DNA of 64,000 bases from Planctomycetota bacterium (GTDB taxonomy: Bacteria > Planctomycetota > Phycisphaerae > SM23-33). The notes under the pieces were generated by a model, which saw only the letters and a list, made by a program, of their open reading frames with translations, did no database searches and was not told where the DNA came from. Shown piece by piece: positions 17,819-26,966 of this stretch (position 1 is its first letter; each line of letters begins with the position of its first letter). The translations under genes were made by a program, and so were the position numbers. Location of the stretch: the NCBI GenBank assembly GCA_022705325.1, contig JAKJER010000001.1, positions 248,001-312,000 of the forward strand. Reading direction: 5' to 3'.

Positions 17819-19777
17819 ATGCCCCCAGAGACGAGTCCAACTGGCCATTCGAATCGGCAGACCGTGCCGCCCCGGCACGTTCTGGCCGCCCTGGACGAGG
17901 TGTTCGGTTTCCGCCAGTTCCGCCCCAACCAGCGCGAAATCGTGCAGGCGATCCTGGCCGGGCGGGACGTCTTTGCGGTCATGCCCACCGGCGGGGGCAA
18001 GAGCTTGTGCTACCAACTCCCCGCCCACCTGCTGGAGGGCACGTGCCTGGTGGTCAGCCCGCTGATCTCGCTGATGAAGGACCAGGTCGACGCGGCCAAG
18101 GCCAACGGCCTGCGGGCGGAGTTCCTCAACTCCGCCCTGCCCGCCGACGAGAAGTCGCGGGTGGCCGCCCTGCTCTCGCGCGGCGAACTGGACCTGCTGT
18201 ACCTCGCCCCCGAGCGCCTGGCCATGGAGTGGTTCCTGCCTCGTCTCAAGGCCGTCCGCCTGTGCATGATCGCCGTCGACGAGGCCCACTGCATCAGCGA
18301 GTGGGGCCACGACTTCCGCAAGGACTACCTCCTGCTGGACCGCCTCGTGCCGGAGTTCCCCGACGTGCCCGTCGCTGCCTTCACCGCCACCGCCACCCAC
18401 CGCGTCCAGCAGGACATCGTCGCCAAGCTCGGCCTGCGGAACCCGCTTACCATCCGCGCGTCGTTCGACCGGCCGAACCTGTTCTATGAGGTCACGCCCA
18501 AGGACGACGTGAAGATGCAGATCCTGGAGTTCGTTCGCGACCGCGTGGGCGAGTCGGGCATCGTCTACCGCATGACCCGCAAGGACGTGGAGAGCACGGC
18601 GGAATTCCTGCGGAGCAAGAAGATCAAGGCCCTGCCTTACCACGCGGGGCTGGACAACGACACCCGCCGGCGCAACCAGGAGATGTTCAATCGCGACAAG
18701 GTCAACGTGGTCGTCGCGACCATCGCCTTCGGAATGGGGATCGACAAGTCGAACATCCGTTACGTTGTGCACGGCGACCTGCCCAAGAACATCGAGGGCT
18801 ACTACCAGGAGACCGGGCGGGCCGGGCGCGACGGCGAGCCGGCCCACTGCATGCTGTTCTACACTTACGGCGACGCGGTCCGGCTGAAGTACTTCATCCA
18901 CCAGGTCGAAGACCCGCACCAGCGGGCCAACCAGGAGCGGAAGCTCCAGGAGATGGCGAACTTCGGCTCGCGCAGCACGTGCCGGCGCCAGCAGATCCTG
19001 CGGTACTTCGGCGAGAGCTACATCGCCCCGCGCTGCGGCGGGTGCGACGTATGCATGGGCGACGTCCGCACCGTCGATGTGACTCGCGAGGCCCAGATCG
19101 TCATGTCCGCCGTCGCCCGGACCCAGGAGCAGTCCGCCGCCGCCCATGTGGTGGACATCGTCACCGGGCGGGCCAGCGAGGCGGTGGTGCGCCTGGGCCA
19201 CGACAAGATCAAGACGTTCAGCGCGGGCAAGGACGCTGCCGACGCCGACTGGCAGAGGGCGATCGACGACCTGCTGGTCCACCGCTGCCTGGTGCGGCCC
19301 GACGCGCCGGACGCGCCCCTGAAGCTGACCGACGCCGGGCGCGACGTGCTGTTCGGACGTCGCGGCCTGCGGGTCTTCCGCTCGCGACCGCGCGTGGCTC
19401 CCGTTGCCGCGCCGGACGGGGCCAAGCGCAAGCTCCCCGCGCCCGCGAGCGGGGCGGCGCCGCTCACGTATGTCAGCGAAGAGGGGCTGTTCGAGGAGTT
19501 GCGGGCCTTGCGCAAGAAGCTGGCCCGCAAGGCCGGCGTCCCGCCGTACGTGATCTTCTCCGACCAGACGCTCCGCGAGTTGGCCCGTCAGAAGCCCGTC
19601 ACGCTGGCGCAGATGCGCGAGGTCAGCGGCGTGGGCAAGCAGAAGCTCAACAAGTATGGCTTCGACTTCATCGACGCGATCGCCCGCCATCTCGGCCCCG
19701 CGCCGACCGCCATGCCGCTGGGCGACAAGCCCCCGCGCCCGTTGCGCAAGCGGCGCCTGCCCCGCAGGTCCAGATAA
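17819..19777 (+). CDS. recQ: ATP-dependent DNA helicase RecQ
   Basis: 3'-5' superfamily 2 helicase of 652 residues for recombination and fork repair. Visible features are the Q-like FRPNQREI, Walker A PTGGGKS (Lys61), DEAH box VDEAHCISEWGHDFR (154-157), TATAT and GRAGRDG motifs, and the RQC zinc cysteines (CRRQQ, then CGGCDVC). An HRDC domain occupies roughly residues 555-625 (LREVSGVGKQKLNKYG-type ending). A basic tail (RPLRKRRLPRRS) closes the protein. Its TAA is followed directly, with no spacer, by the stop codon of the convergent gene. Confidence 0.96.
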   Translation: MPPETSPTGHSNRQTVPPRHVLAALDEVFGFRQFRPNQREIVQAILAGRDVFAVMPTGGGKSLCYQLPAHLLEGTCLVVSPLISLMKDQVDAAKANGLRAEFLNSALPADEKSRVAALLSRGELDLLYLAPERLAMEWFLPRLKAVRLCMIAVDEAHCISEWGHDFRKDYLLLDRLVPEFPDVPVAAFTATATHRVQQDIVAKLGLRNPLTIRASFDRPNLFYEVTPKDDVKMQILEFVRDRVGESGIVYRMTRKDVESTAEFLRSKKIKALPYHAGLDNDTRRRNQEMFNRDKVNVVVATIAFGMGIDKSNIRYVVHGDLPKNIEGYYQETGRAGRDGEPAHCMLFYTYGDAVRLKYFIHQVEDPHQRANQERKLQEMANFGSRSTCRRQQILRYFGESYIAPRCGGCDVCMGDVRTVDVTREAQIVMSAVARTQEQSAAAHVVDIVTGRASEAVVRLGHDKIKTFSAGKDAADADWQRAIDDLLVHRCLVRPDAPDAPLKLTDAGRDVLFGRRGLRVFRSRPRVAPVAAPDGAKRKLPAPASGAAPLTYVSEEGLFEELRALRKKLARKAGVPPYVIFSDQTLRELARQKPVTLAQMREVSGVGKQKLNKYGFDFIDAIARHLGPAPTAMPLGDKPPRPLRKRRLPRRSR

Positions 19778-20245
19778 TCACTTGGCCAGCGCGTAGAACC
19801 CGCGCCCGATGTGCCGCAGCTTGCCCTGGCGGACCAGCTCCTGCCAGACGGGCTCGGGCCATTCGTTGGGCGGCACGATCGCCGCCACCGCGTGCCCGGC
19901 CCCCTTGCTCAGCGGCCCGTGCCCGAGCGTCGATTCCTCGTCCAGCGTGGTCAGCTCCAGTCGCTTGCGGAAGGCCTGGAAGGCCTTGCGGCAGACGTCG
20001 GCGTTGGGGGGTTCGACGGGAGGGGGCGCCTCGACTGGAGTGCGGATCGCTTCGATCGCCCCCGCCAGCCGGGCCGGATCGCGCATGCCCACCGCGCCGG
20101 CGATCTGGGCGCTGGGCAGGTCGGTCTTCTGCAAGAGCTTGTACACCTGCTTCCATTCATCCGAGGCGCGGCGGGGGTCGGCGTAGCCGGCAATGGCGGC
20201 CGCCAGTTGCTCGAGCTTGTCCACGACGGCAGGATCGGTGGGCAT
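19778..20245 (-). CDS. conserved-looking small soluble protein, unknown
   Basis: A 155-residue protein whose ATG at 20245 has AAGGAA upstream. It appears helical, with a proline hinge (EAPPPVEPPNAD) separating an N-terminal helical domain (DKLEQLAAAIAGYADP) from a C-terminal one (WQELVRQGKLRHIGRGFYAL) that has a winged-helix flavour. I do not recognise a family. It is convergent with recQ, stop to stop with zero intergenic bases. Confidence 0.55.
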   Translation of the reverse strand: MPTDPAVVDKLEQLAAAIAGYADPRRASDEWKQVYKLLQKTDLPSAQIAGAVGMRDPARLAGAIEAIRTPVEAPPPVEPPNADVCRKAFQAFRKRLELTTLDEESTLGHGPLSKGAGHAVAAIVPPNEWPEPVWQELVRQGKLRHIGRGFYALAK

Positions 20246-20309
20246 GGCGGGTTCCTTGTCAGAGTTCGACCGCCATTCTATCCGAAAGTCGAACCGTGGG
20301 CAGTCCCCT

Positions 20310-20337
20310 TTGACTTTTCTGCCGGGTAGAGTACCAT
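20310..20337 (+). promoter_or_regulatory. candidate promoter of the GH26-like gene
   Basis: TTGACT (20310-20315), a 16-bp spacer and TACCAT (20332-20337), 24 bp before the GTG start at 20362. Confidence 0.5.
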
Positions 20338-20361
20338 GCGGCGAACCGTTTGGAGGCATAC

Positions 20362-21486
20362 GTGAACTCGCGAACCCTGGCTGGTCTTCTTTCGTTGCTC
20401 CTCGCGTCGTCGACGTGGGGGCAGACGTCCGCGCCGGCTGGCCCGGCCTTGTCGTCGTATCCGCTCGGCGGGGCGCCGTACCTGGCCGTCTACCGCTGGG
20501 CGGCAGCCAACCCCAGGGGCGGCGCGCCGGCCAACGCCGCCTACGCCAAGTGGCTCGCCCGTCCAGCCGTCTGGGCGGAGGACTTCACCCCCATCGAGCG
20601 ATGGGACGGCCACATCGAGGGCGGCGACTGGCAACTGGGCGAGTGGTCGAAATGGAAGCGGGCCGTCGCGGGACGGCGGCTGATCCTGTCGGTGCCGCTT
20701 CTGCCCGGCCCGTGGGACCTCAGCGGACCCAAGGCGGGCAAGGGGGCCGGGAAGAAGGTCTCCCTCCAGGCCGGGGCGCGCGGCGAGTACAACGAGCACT
20801 TCCGCGAGCTGGCCCGCAACCTCGTCCGCCACGACCTGGGAGACAGCATCCTCCGCCTGGGCTGGGAGTTCAACGGCGGCTGGTACGCCTGGCGGGCCAA
20901 GGAGGCCCCCGAGGCCTACGCCGCCTACTGGCGACAGATCGTCAAGACGATCCGCTCGGTCGAGGGTACGCAACGGGTCCAGTTCTGCTGGAACCCCGCC
21001 CAGGGCTACCAGCAGTTCCCCGCCGATCGCGCCTGGCCGGGCGACCCGTACGTGGACATCGTCGGTCTGGACCTGTACGACGAGGCGTGGAGCCAGAACA
21101 CATATCCCTGGCCGGCCGGCGCCAAGCCGGAAGAGATCGAGGCCCGCCGGCGAAAGGTCTGGAAGGACGTCCACCTCAACGGCTCGTACGGGCTGGCGTT
21201 CTGGCGGGACTTTGCCGCCAAGCACGGCAAGCCCTTCAGTATTCCCGAGTGGGGCCTGAACAACCGCGTGGACATGGCCGAGCAGCACGGCGGGCTGGAC
21301 AACGTCTACTTCATCGAGCAGATACACGCGTTCATCGCCGACCGGGCCAACAACGTCTACTTCCACTGCTACTTCGACGTGCAGGCGCCCGACGGACACC
21401 ACCAGCTCTCGCCCGGGATCGACGCTGCGGAGACGACCGAGTTCCCCAAGGCTGCCCGGCGCTTCCGCGAGCTGTTCGGCAAATGA
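20362..21486 (+). CDS. secreted GH26-like glycoside hydrolase (mannanase type)
   Basis: An exported 374-residue clan GH-A enzyme. GTG 20362 is preferred because TTGGAGG lies 7 bp before it and the signal peptide (MNSRTLAGLLSLLLASSTWG) starts there. The acid/base Glu is in LRLGWEFNGGWYAW (E169), the GH26 pattern of Glu-Phe-Asn beside an aromatic patch. The nucleophile candidate is in FSIPEWGL (E296). The fold and spacing fit beta-mannanases, but GH26 also contains xylanases and mixed-linkage glucanases, so the substrate is open. The C terminus (FRELFGK) is typical of the family. Confidence 0.82.
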   Translation: MNSRTLAGLLSLLLASSTWGQTSAPAGPALSSYPLGGAPYLAVYRWAAANPRGGAPANAAYAKWLARPAVWAEDFTPIERWDGHIEGGDWQLGEWSKWKRAVAGRRLILSVPLLPGPWDLSGPKAGKGAGKKVSLQAGARGEYNEHFRELARNLVRHDLGDSILRLGWEFNGGWYAWRAKEAPEAYAAYWRQIVKTIRSVEGTQRVQFCWNPAQGYQQFPADRAWPGDPYVDIVGLDLYDEAWSQNTYPWPAGAKPEEIEARRRKVWKDVHLNGSYGLAFWRDFAAKHGKPFSIPEWGLNNRVDMAEQHGGLDNVYFIEQIHAFIADRANNVYFHCYFDVQAPDGHHQLSPGIDAAETTEFPKAARRFRELFGK

Positions 21487-21519
21487 CTGCCCGCCGGCCT
21501 GGCATGGCTGCCAGCGGGA

Positions 21520-22470
21520 TCAGCACCCGCCCAGATAGACGTCATCATCGCTGCTGAAGACGATCTGTTCCCGGCTGACGCGGGCCAGGTCGAATCGTCC
21601 GAGCAGGTCGGACATGTCGGCCTCGCGGCGGCGGTCGAACAGGCCGCACCAGTAGCCCATCAGCCCCAGCACCTTCTCCCGCGTCGCGCCGCGGTCGCGA
21701 TAGTGCGACAGCCGCGTGTCGCCATGGCGCTTGGCCAGGCGGCGGCCGTCCGGCCCGACCACCAGCGGCAGGTGCACGTACTCGATTTCGTCGTCCATCT
21801 CGAGCAGGCGGCGAAGGTGGATCTGGCGGGCGGCTGACTCCAGCAGATCGTCGCCGCGGACGACGCGATCGACGCCGGCTGCGGCGTCGTCGACCACCAC
21901 CGCGAGCTGGTAGGCCGCCAGACCGTCGCTTTTGAAGATCACGAAGTCGCCGCAGGTGCGGGCGAGGTTGAAGCGGCTGGCGCCCGCGAAGCGGTCGGTG
22001 AAGGCGATCTCCTCGCTTGGCGCCGCCAGCCGCCAGGCGACGGGCCGGCCCGTGGCGGCGGCCTGTTCTGCCGAGGCGAACCGTCCGCGGCACGTGCCGG
22101 GATAGATCCCCACGCCGTCGTCGCCGTGCGGGGCCCCGCCGGCCAGCTCGATGTCTCGCCGGCTGCACACGCACGGATAGGCCCACCCGCCGCCGGCCAG
22201 TTTCTCCAGCGCGGCCCGGTAGGCATCCGCCCGGTCCGACTGATATACCACGGGGCCGTCCCACTCCAGGCCCAGCCAGGCAAGTTGCTCGAGCATCGCG
22301 TCGGCTGAGCCGGCCTTCACCCTCGGCCCGTCGAGGTCCTCGACGCGCATGAGGATCCGCCAGCCCTCCCGGCGGGCCAGCAGATAGTTGACCACGAAGG
22401 TCCGCACGTTTCCCAGGTGCAGCGCCCCGGTGGGCGAGGGGGCCAGTCGTGTCGTGTGGGCATGGGCCAT
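21520..22470 (-). CDS. gluQ: glutamyl-Q tRNA(Asp) synthetase
   Basis: Charges queuosine of tRNA-Asp with glutamate; a truncated paralogue of GluRS lacking the anticodon-binding domain. The 316-residue protein has the class I signature PSPTGALHLGN (11-21), the zinc ligands CVC (Cys100, Cys102) with Tyr123 and Cys127 (YPGTCRG), and the KMSKS equivalent RLAKRHGDTRLS. Length is typical. The start at 22470 (MAHAHTTRLAPSPTG) fits the family. No ribosome site is visible, but a TATAAT lies only 6 bp upstream, consistent with a leaderless message. Confidence 0.93.
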   Translation of the reverse strand: MAHAHTTRLAPSPTGALHLGNVRTFVVNYLLARREGWRILMRVEDLDGPRVKAGSADAMLEQLAWLGLEWDGPVVYQSDRADAYRAALEKLAGGGWAYPCVCSRRDIELAGGAPHGDDGVGIYPGTCRGRFASAEQAAATGRPVAWRLAAPSEEIAFTDRFAGASRFNLARTCGDFVIFKSDGLAAYQLAVVVDDAAAGVDRVVRGDDLLESAARQIHLRRLLEMDDEIEYVHLPLVVGPDGRRLAKRHGDTRLSHYRDRGATREKVLGLMGYWCGLFDRRREADMSDLLGRFDLARVSREQIVFSSDDDVYLGGC

Positions 22471-22476
22471 GCGCAG

Positions 22477-22482
22477 ATTATA
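22477..22482 (-). promoter_or_regulatory. -10 box of gluQ, leaderless spacing
   Basis: TATAAT on the minus strand, 6 bp before the gluQ ATG. The -35 region (about 22500-22505, GTTTCC) is poor. This spacing would put the transcription start at or next to the ATG. Confidence 0.5.
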
Positions 22483-22569
22483 CGAAGCGGACGTTTCGGG
22501 GAAACCATCGGAAGTGCAAGGGGCTTTGCCTGGGATCAATAAAACCGCCGTTGTCGTGTTACTCCCTGC

Positions 22570-23859
22570 ATGGGCATTCGCGCAATCCATATCCTGGTGC
22601 TGTGCCTGGCGATGAAGACTTCCACGCTGCCTGGCGTCGAGGCGGCGGGTCCCGGCGGGCCGGACGCCGCGGACCTGCCCGCTGCCAGGCCGTCCGCCAA
22701 CGACTGGCCCTGGTGGCGCGGCCCCAACCGCGACGACGTGGCCGCCGCGGGCCAGCAAACGCCCACCCGCTGGTCCGCCAGCCAGAACGTTATCTGGAAG
22801 AGCGACATTCCCGGGCGCGGGCACTCCACTCCGTGCATCTGGGGCGAGCGGATCTTCCTCTCCGTCGGCGAGGACGAATCGCAGGTTCTGCTCGGCCTGG
22901 ACCGCGCAGCCGGGAAGCTCCTGTGGCGGACGGAACTCAACCGCGGCCGCCTGCCCAGGCTCCACCCGAAGAACTCCCACGCGTCCGGCACGCCCGCCTG
23001 CGACGGCGAGCTCGTCTTCGTCAACCTCGTCCATCACGACGCCATGCACCTGGCGGCGGTGTCCATGGACGGCAAGATCGCCTGGCAGACGCGGCTGGGC
23101 CCGTACACGTCGATGCACGGCCCCGGCGCCTCGCCCGCCGTCTGGGGGCCGCTGGTGCTGGTGGCCTGCGACAGCGTCAAGGACAGCTTCCTCTGCGGCG
23201 TGCACCGCCGCAGCGGCAAGATCATCTGGAAGACTCCGCGACCCAGCTACCGCCTGGGCACGTACTCCAGCCTCACGGTCGGTCGAGTCGCCGGGCGAGA
23301 CCAGCTTCTGATCCATGGGCCGTACAGGATCTACAGCCACGATCCGCTCACCGGCACGGAGCTCTGGACGTGCGACGGGCCCGACGAATCAGCCTCCAAC
23401 ACCATCACGCTCGGGCGGGACGTCATCTACGCCGCCGCCGGCTTCCCCGGACGAAACCTCCTGTGCGTGCGGGCCGGCGGCAAGGGCGACGTGACAGGCA
23501 CCCACGTGGTCTGGGAGAAGAAGCGAGACACCGCCTACGTGCCCTCGCTGCTGCTGCACGAGGGATTGCTCTACCAGGTGGAGGACAAGGGGACGGTGAC
23601 GGTCTTCGACGCCGCCACCGGGAAGATACACTACGAGCACCGCCTCGAAGGCAATTACAGCTCCTCGCCCGTGCTGGCCGGGGGACTCATTTATGTGGTC
23701 AACGAGAAGGGGCTGCTGAGCGCCTTCAAGCCGGGCCGCTCCTTCGAGCTGGTCGCCCGCAACGATCTTGCCGACGGCGGGTTCGCCACGCCGGTCTTTC
23801 TGGGCGGCCGGCTGTACCTGCGCACGCTGCACCGCCTGTGGTGCATCGGGCAGAAGTGA
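22570..23859 (+). CDS. secreted PQQ-like beta-propeller protein
   Basis: A 429-residue exported protein built from PQQ-type propeller blades. The planctomycete hallmark WPWWRGPNRDDVAA opens the mature protein. Repeated blade motifs are AAGKLLWRT, MDGKIAWQT, RSGKIIWK and ATGKIHYE. None of the PQQ-binding residues of true dehydrogenases can be assigned, so a non-catalytic or sugar-binding role is as likely. The C terminus is complete (LWCIGQK). It is transcribed toward the TIM-barrel-like gene, with 12 bp between their stops. A related protein is encoded at 62549-63748. Confidence 0.85.
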   Translation: MGIRAIHILVLCLAMKTSTLPGVEAAGPGGPDAADLPAARPSANDWPWWRGPNRDDVAAAGQQTPTRWSASQNVIWKSDIPGRGHSTPCIWGERIFLSVGEDESQVLLGLDRAAGKLLWRTELNRGRLPRLHPKNSHASGTPACDGELVFVNLVHHDAMHLAAVSMDGKIAWQTRLGPYTSMHGPGASPAVWGPLVLVACDSVKDSFLCGVHRRSGKIIWKTPRPSYRLGTYSSLTVGRVAGRDQLLIHGPYRIYSHDPLTGTELWTCDGPDESASNTITLGRDVIYAAAGFPGRNLLCVRAGGKGDVTGTHVVWEKKRDTAYVPSLLLHEGLLYQVEDKGTVTVFDAATGKIHYEHRLEGNYSSSPVLAGGLIYVVNEKGLLSAFKPGRSFELVARNDLADGGFATPVFLGGRLYLRTLHRLWCIGQK

Positions 23860-23871
23860 GAACCGACGGTC

Positions 23872-25497
23872 CTACTTTCCCGCGATCTCCGCCAGTCGCT
23901 TGATCGCCTGCTCACGCGGGAGGAGGTTCCGCCCGGCCAGGGCGTCGGCGGCCCCTTCGATGACCGCGTCGCCTGTGCCCATCGCCTTGCATCGGCGGGC
24001 GATGTCCCTCAGCGGGCCGGTCAGGCTGTGGTGGAGGAACTGCCAGCGGAACGGGTCTCCGACGTTGCCGGCCCCGACGTAGCGGTGGACGTTCCACCAG
24101 GAGATGGCGGCGGTCGCGGCCCGGGTCAGCGTGGCGGCGGCCTGGGCGGCGTCGGCGGGCTTTTCGCGGGCAGCCTCCAGCAGGCCTCGTCGCGAGGCGA
24201 CCTGGGCGGCGAGGATCTCCACGTAGCGTGCGGGCCCGCCGGGCAGGTTGCGGGCAAGCTCGCTGTCGAGCTTGAGGCCTCGCAGGCGGTCCGGCAGGTC
24301 GGCCGACAGGTCCGCCAGCGTCCGAGTCAGGCACGACCAGGCGGGCACGAGCACGTCGGCGGGTCCGCCCAGGGCCGCGGCCAGGTCCGCCAGCACGTCC
24401 GCGTCAGCCCGGTCGAGGTATCGCAGGTCGGCGGAGGCACGGGCGAAGAAGAACAGGTTGGGCAGGACCATGATCGGCTGCTGGGCGTTGCCGAACACGC
24501 CGCGGGCGGCCGCGGCGTGGCGGGCCTCTTCGCGGAGGCTCTTGCGGATGAGGTCGAACTGGAGCACGGCGGCGGGGGGGCTGGGCTCGAACTCGATCGC
24601 CTCGTAGCACATCAACGTGGACTGCGGGATCAGGCCGGCCTTGTCGGCCTGCTCGATGTTGATGCGTCCGTTGGCGTGCCCGTCGCGGTGGCTGCGGCCG
24701 GGCATGAGTTCGAACCCCGCGGGCAGGCCGGCCTTGAGGGCCTCCAGGCAGGCCCGCGTGTGCGGGGCGACGGGCTGGGTCCAGAAGCCTCCCTTGGTGG
24801 AGTCGCGGCCCCATCCGTTCCAGATCCACGGGATGACGGGCTTGGTCCCCATGGCCTGCATGTCGCCGCGGAGCAGGCGGACGAACGCTTCCGGCGGGGC
24901 GCCCGCCCAGCCGCCCGGGTCGCCGTCGATCACGACCAGTGCGTCGGCGTTGTCCAGCAGGCGGACGACCGCCTGGCGGTGGCGGAGGTAGGCGTCGGCC
25001 TGGGGGGAGTCCAGGCGGACGGTCTTCATCGAGGCGTACAGGCTTCGCTGCGCCCAGGGCGTGGCGCGGACCTGCTCGCCGGAGATCACGCACGGGCAGG
25101 AGGCGATCCAGCAGGCCAGGCCCGCCTTCCGGGCGTCGGCGACCACGTCGCGGTATGCGCGGATCGCCGCCGCGTCGGCGTCGGACAGCGGCATGGGGGC
25201 CGCCTCCAGCGTCGGCCACATCATCACGGTGTCGAACCCCAGCAGCCGCAGCACGCGGAACATGCCGGCGAAATCGTCGCGCGTCCACGTCCTCACGGCG
25301 AACGGATAGTTGAAGACCCAACTCCCGTGGAGGTAGAACCCGCGCCGGCGAAAGCCCGTCGGCGCGGGCGGCGTGGCGGCTGCGGCGCGGAGCCGTCGGC
25401 CGCCCATTCCCATCGCGACGGCGGCTGCCGCCGAGCCCGCCAGCAGATCGCGCCGCGTCAGGGGCGCCCGGCTCGTCCACTCGTGTCGCTGCGTCAC
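23872..25497 (-). CDS. Tat-exported TIM-barrel-like protein, unknown
   Basis: A 541-residue protein with a twin-arginine signal (LTRRDLLAGSAAAAVAMGMG). A domain starting with GFYLHGSWVFNYPFAVRTW then places predicted strands in the pattern of (beta/alpha)8 glycosidases (MMWPTLEAAP, DALVVIDGDPGGW, KPVIPWIWNGWG). The start is GTG 25497, which overlaps the fucosidase stop as GTGA, so the two are translationally coupled. The pairing suggests a role in fucose-containing glycan use, but no catalytic pair can be named. Confidence 0.68.
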   Translation of the reverse strand: MTQRHEWTSRAPLTRRDLLAGSAAAAVAMGMGGRRLRAAAATPPAPTGFRRRGFYLHGSWVFNYPFAVRTWTRDDFAGMFRVLRLLGFDTVMMWPTLEAAPMPLSDADAAAIRAYRDVVADARKAGLACWIASCPCVISGEQVRATPWAQRSLYASMKTVRLDSPQADAYLRHRQAVVRLLDNADALVVIDGDPGGWAGAPPEAFVRLLRGDMQAMGTKPVIPWIWNGWGRDSTKGGFWTQPVAPHTRACLEALKAGLPAGFELMPGRSHRDGHANGRINIEQADKAGLIPQSTLMCYEAIEFEPSPPAAVLQFDLIRKSLREEARHAAAARGVFGNAQQPIMVLPNLFFFARASADLRYLDRADADVLADLAAALGGPADVLVPAWSCLTRTLADLSADLPDRLRGLKLDSELARNLPGGPARYVEILAAQVASRRGLLEAAREKPADAAQAAATLTRAATAAISWWNVHRYVGAGNVGDPFRWQFLHHSLTGPLRDIARRCKAMGTGDAVIEGAADALAGRNLLPREQAIKRLAEIAGK

Positions 25498-26966
25498 GGC
25501 TGCTTCTCCGCAAGCAGTTTGGCGCCGGGGATCTTGAACGTGTAGGCGTGCCGGCAGGGCACCTGGTCGACGTTCAGGTCGGGCACCTCGATCGTCAGCG
25601 TGTTCGCCTCGACCTTGCAGGCGAGCTTGCCCTCGTGGCCCAGCAGCGTCACCGCCGCGTCGGGCGGGGCCTGGATGTCGCGGAGAACCAGCCGCCTGCC
25701 AGGCCAGCCGGCGGTGATGGCGTAGAGCGTGTCGCCCTTCCGCGTGAAGAACGCCTGCTTGACCGCCTTGTCGCCCCGCGGGGCTTGCCCGACCATGTTC
25801 ATCAGGTCGTACTTCTCCTTGAACTCGCCGTAGCCCTGCCTGGGTCGCGTGCCGGGCGTCCACTGGCATTCCCGCCTAGCGGTCGTCGTGCCGTAGATCG
25901 CCTCGCCGTTGACCTTCAGCCACGCCCCCATCTCCGCCAGCCGCTGTTGCATGATCACCGGGATGGAGCCGTCGCCGGCCGGGCCGATGTCCAGGTTCAG
26001 GTTGCCGCCCCGGCTCACCAGGTCGCACAGCATCAGCACCAGTTCGCGGGCGGAGCGGTAGTCCTGGAGGTCCTCCGCCCGGTTGTACCCGAACGAGAAG
26101 CCCATGCCGCGGTTCTCTTCCCAGGGCCGGCTGGCGTCCTTCATGCCGGCCCCGTACTCCGTGGTGAAGTAGCTGCCGTGCTTATGACGCGTGCCCTTGC
26201 CCCAGCGGTCGTTCACCACGACCTCGTCCTTCACGGGCGATTCGTTGAACAGCCAGGCCAGGAGTTCCTGGCTCTTCCACGTCTCGGCTGGGTGGTCCCA
26301 CTCGCCGTCGGCGAAGATCAACGAAGGCTTGTACCGAGCGACTACGTCCTTGAACTGCGGCGTCATGTGCTCGGCCACGTACTGGGCGACGTCCTTCTTG
26401 TACAGCGGGTTGAACCACTCGTAGAGCGAGTAGTAGAAGCAGAATCGCACGCCCTTCTTCCGCATCGCCGCCGACAGTTCGCCCAGCAGGTCGCGCCTGG
26501 GTCCGACATCCATGCTGTTCCAGGGCCGGCCCCACGTGCGCGTGGCCTCGGCGCTGGGCCAGAGGCAATAGCCGTCGTGGTGCTTGGAGGTGGGGATGAA
26601 GTAGCGGGCCCCGCTGGAGGCGATCACGGCCGCCCATTGGTCGGCGTCGAACAACTCCGCCTTGAAGAGCGGGGCGAAGTCGAAGTACTCGAAGTCCTTG
26701 CCGTACACCCGGTCGTGGAATTCCCGGACGGGCTTCTTCTTGAGCATCCACATCCAGTACCACTCGCTGTACATGCCCTTGGGCGACCAGGCGGGCACGG
26801 AATACACGCCCCAGTGGACGAAGATGCCGAACTTGGCGTCGGTGAACCAGCCGGGGCACGGCCGCGAGTCCAGCGATTCCCAGTTCGACTGGTACTTCTT
26901 GTCCTGGGCGACTGCGGGAATCGCAAGAACAGTCGCAATCACCATCATGGATAATGCTCTGTACAT
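25494..26966 (-). CDS. secreted alpha-L-fucosidase (GH29)
   Basis: Retaining exo-fucosidase of 490 residues. A signal peptide (MYRALSMMVIATVLAIPAVA) precedes the catalytic barrel with GWFTDAKFGIFVHWG (40-54), the substrate-binding TSKHHDGYCLW (126-136) and nucleophile Asp220 in LIFADGEWDH. A C-terminal beta-sandwich follows. ATG 26966 has AAAGGGTGA upstream. It overlaps the end of the RAYT gene by 22 bp and is coupled to the TIM-barrel-like gene downstream. A second GH29 gene is at 43674-45044; the two are divergent copies rather than a recent duplication. Confidence 0.94.
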   Translation of the reverse strand: MYRALSMMVIATVLAIPAVAQDKKYQSNWESLDSRPCPGWFTDAKFGIFVHWGVYSVPAWSPKGMYSEWYWMWMLKKKPVREFHDRVYGKDFEYFDFAPLFKAELFDADQWAAVIASSGARYFIPTSKHHDGYCLWPSAEATRTWGRPWNSMDVGPRRDLLGELSAAMRKKGVRFCFYYSLYEWFNPLYKKDVAQYVAEHMTPQFKDVVARYKPSLIFADGEWDHPAETWKSQELLAWLFNESPVKDEVVVNDRWGKGTRHKHGSYFTTEYGAGMKDASRPWEENRGMGFSFGYNRAEDLQDYRSARELVLMLCDLVSRGGNLNLDIGPAGDGSIPVIMQQRLAEMGAWLKVNGEAIYGTTTARRECQWTPGTRPRQGYGEFKEKYDLMNMVGQAPRGDKAVKQAFFTRKGDTLYAITAGWPGRRLVLRDIQAPPDAAVTLLGHEGKLACKVEANTLTIEVPDLNVDQVPCRHAYTFKIPGAKLLAEKQP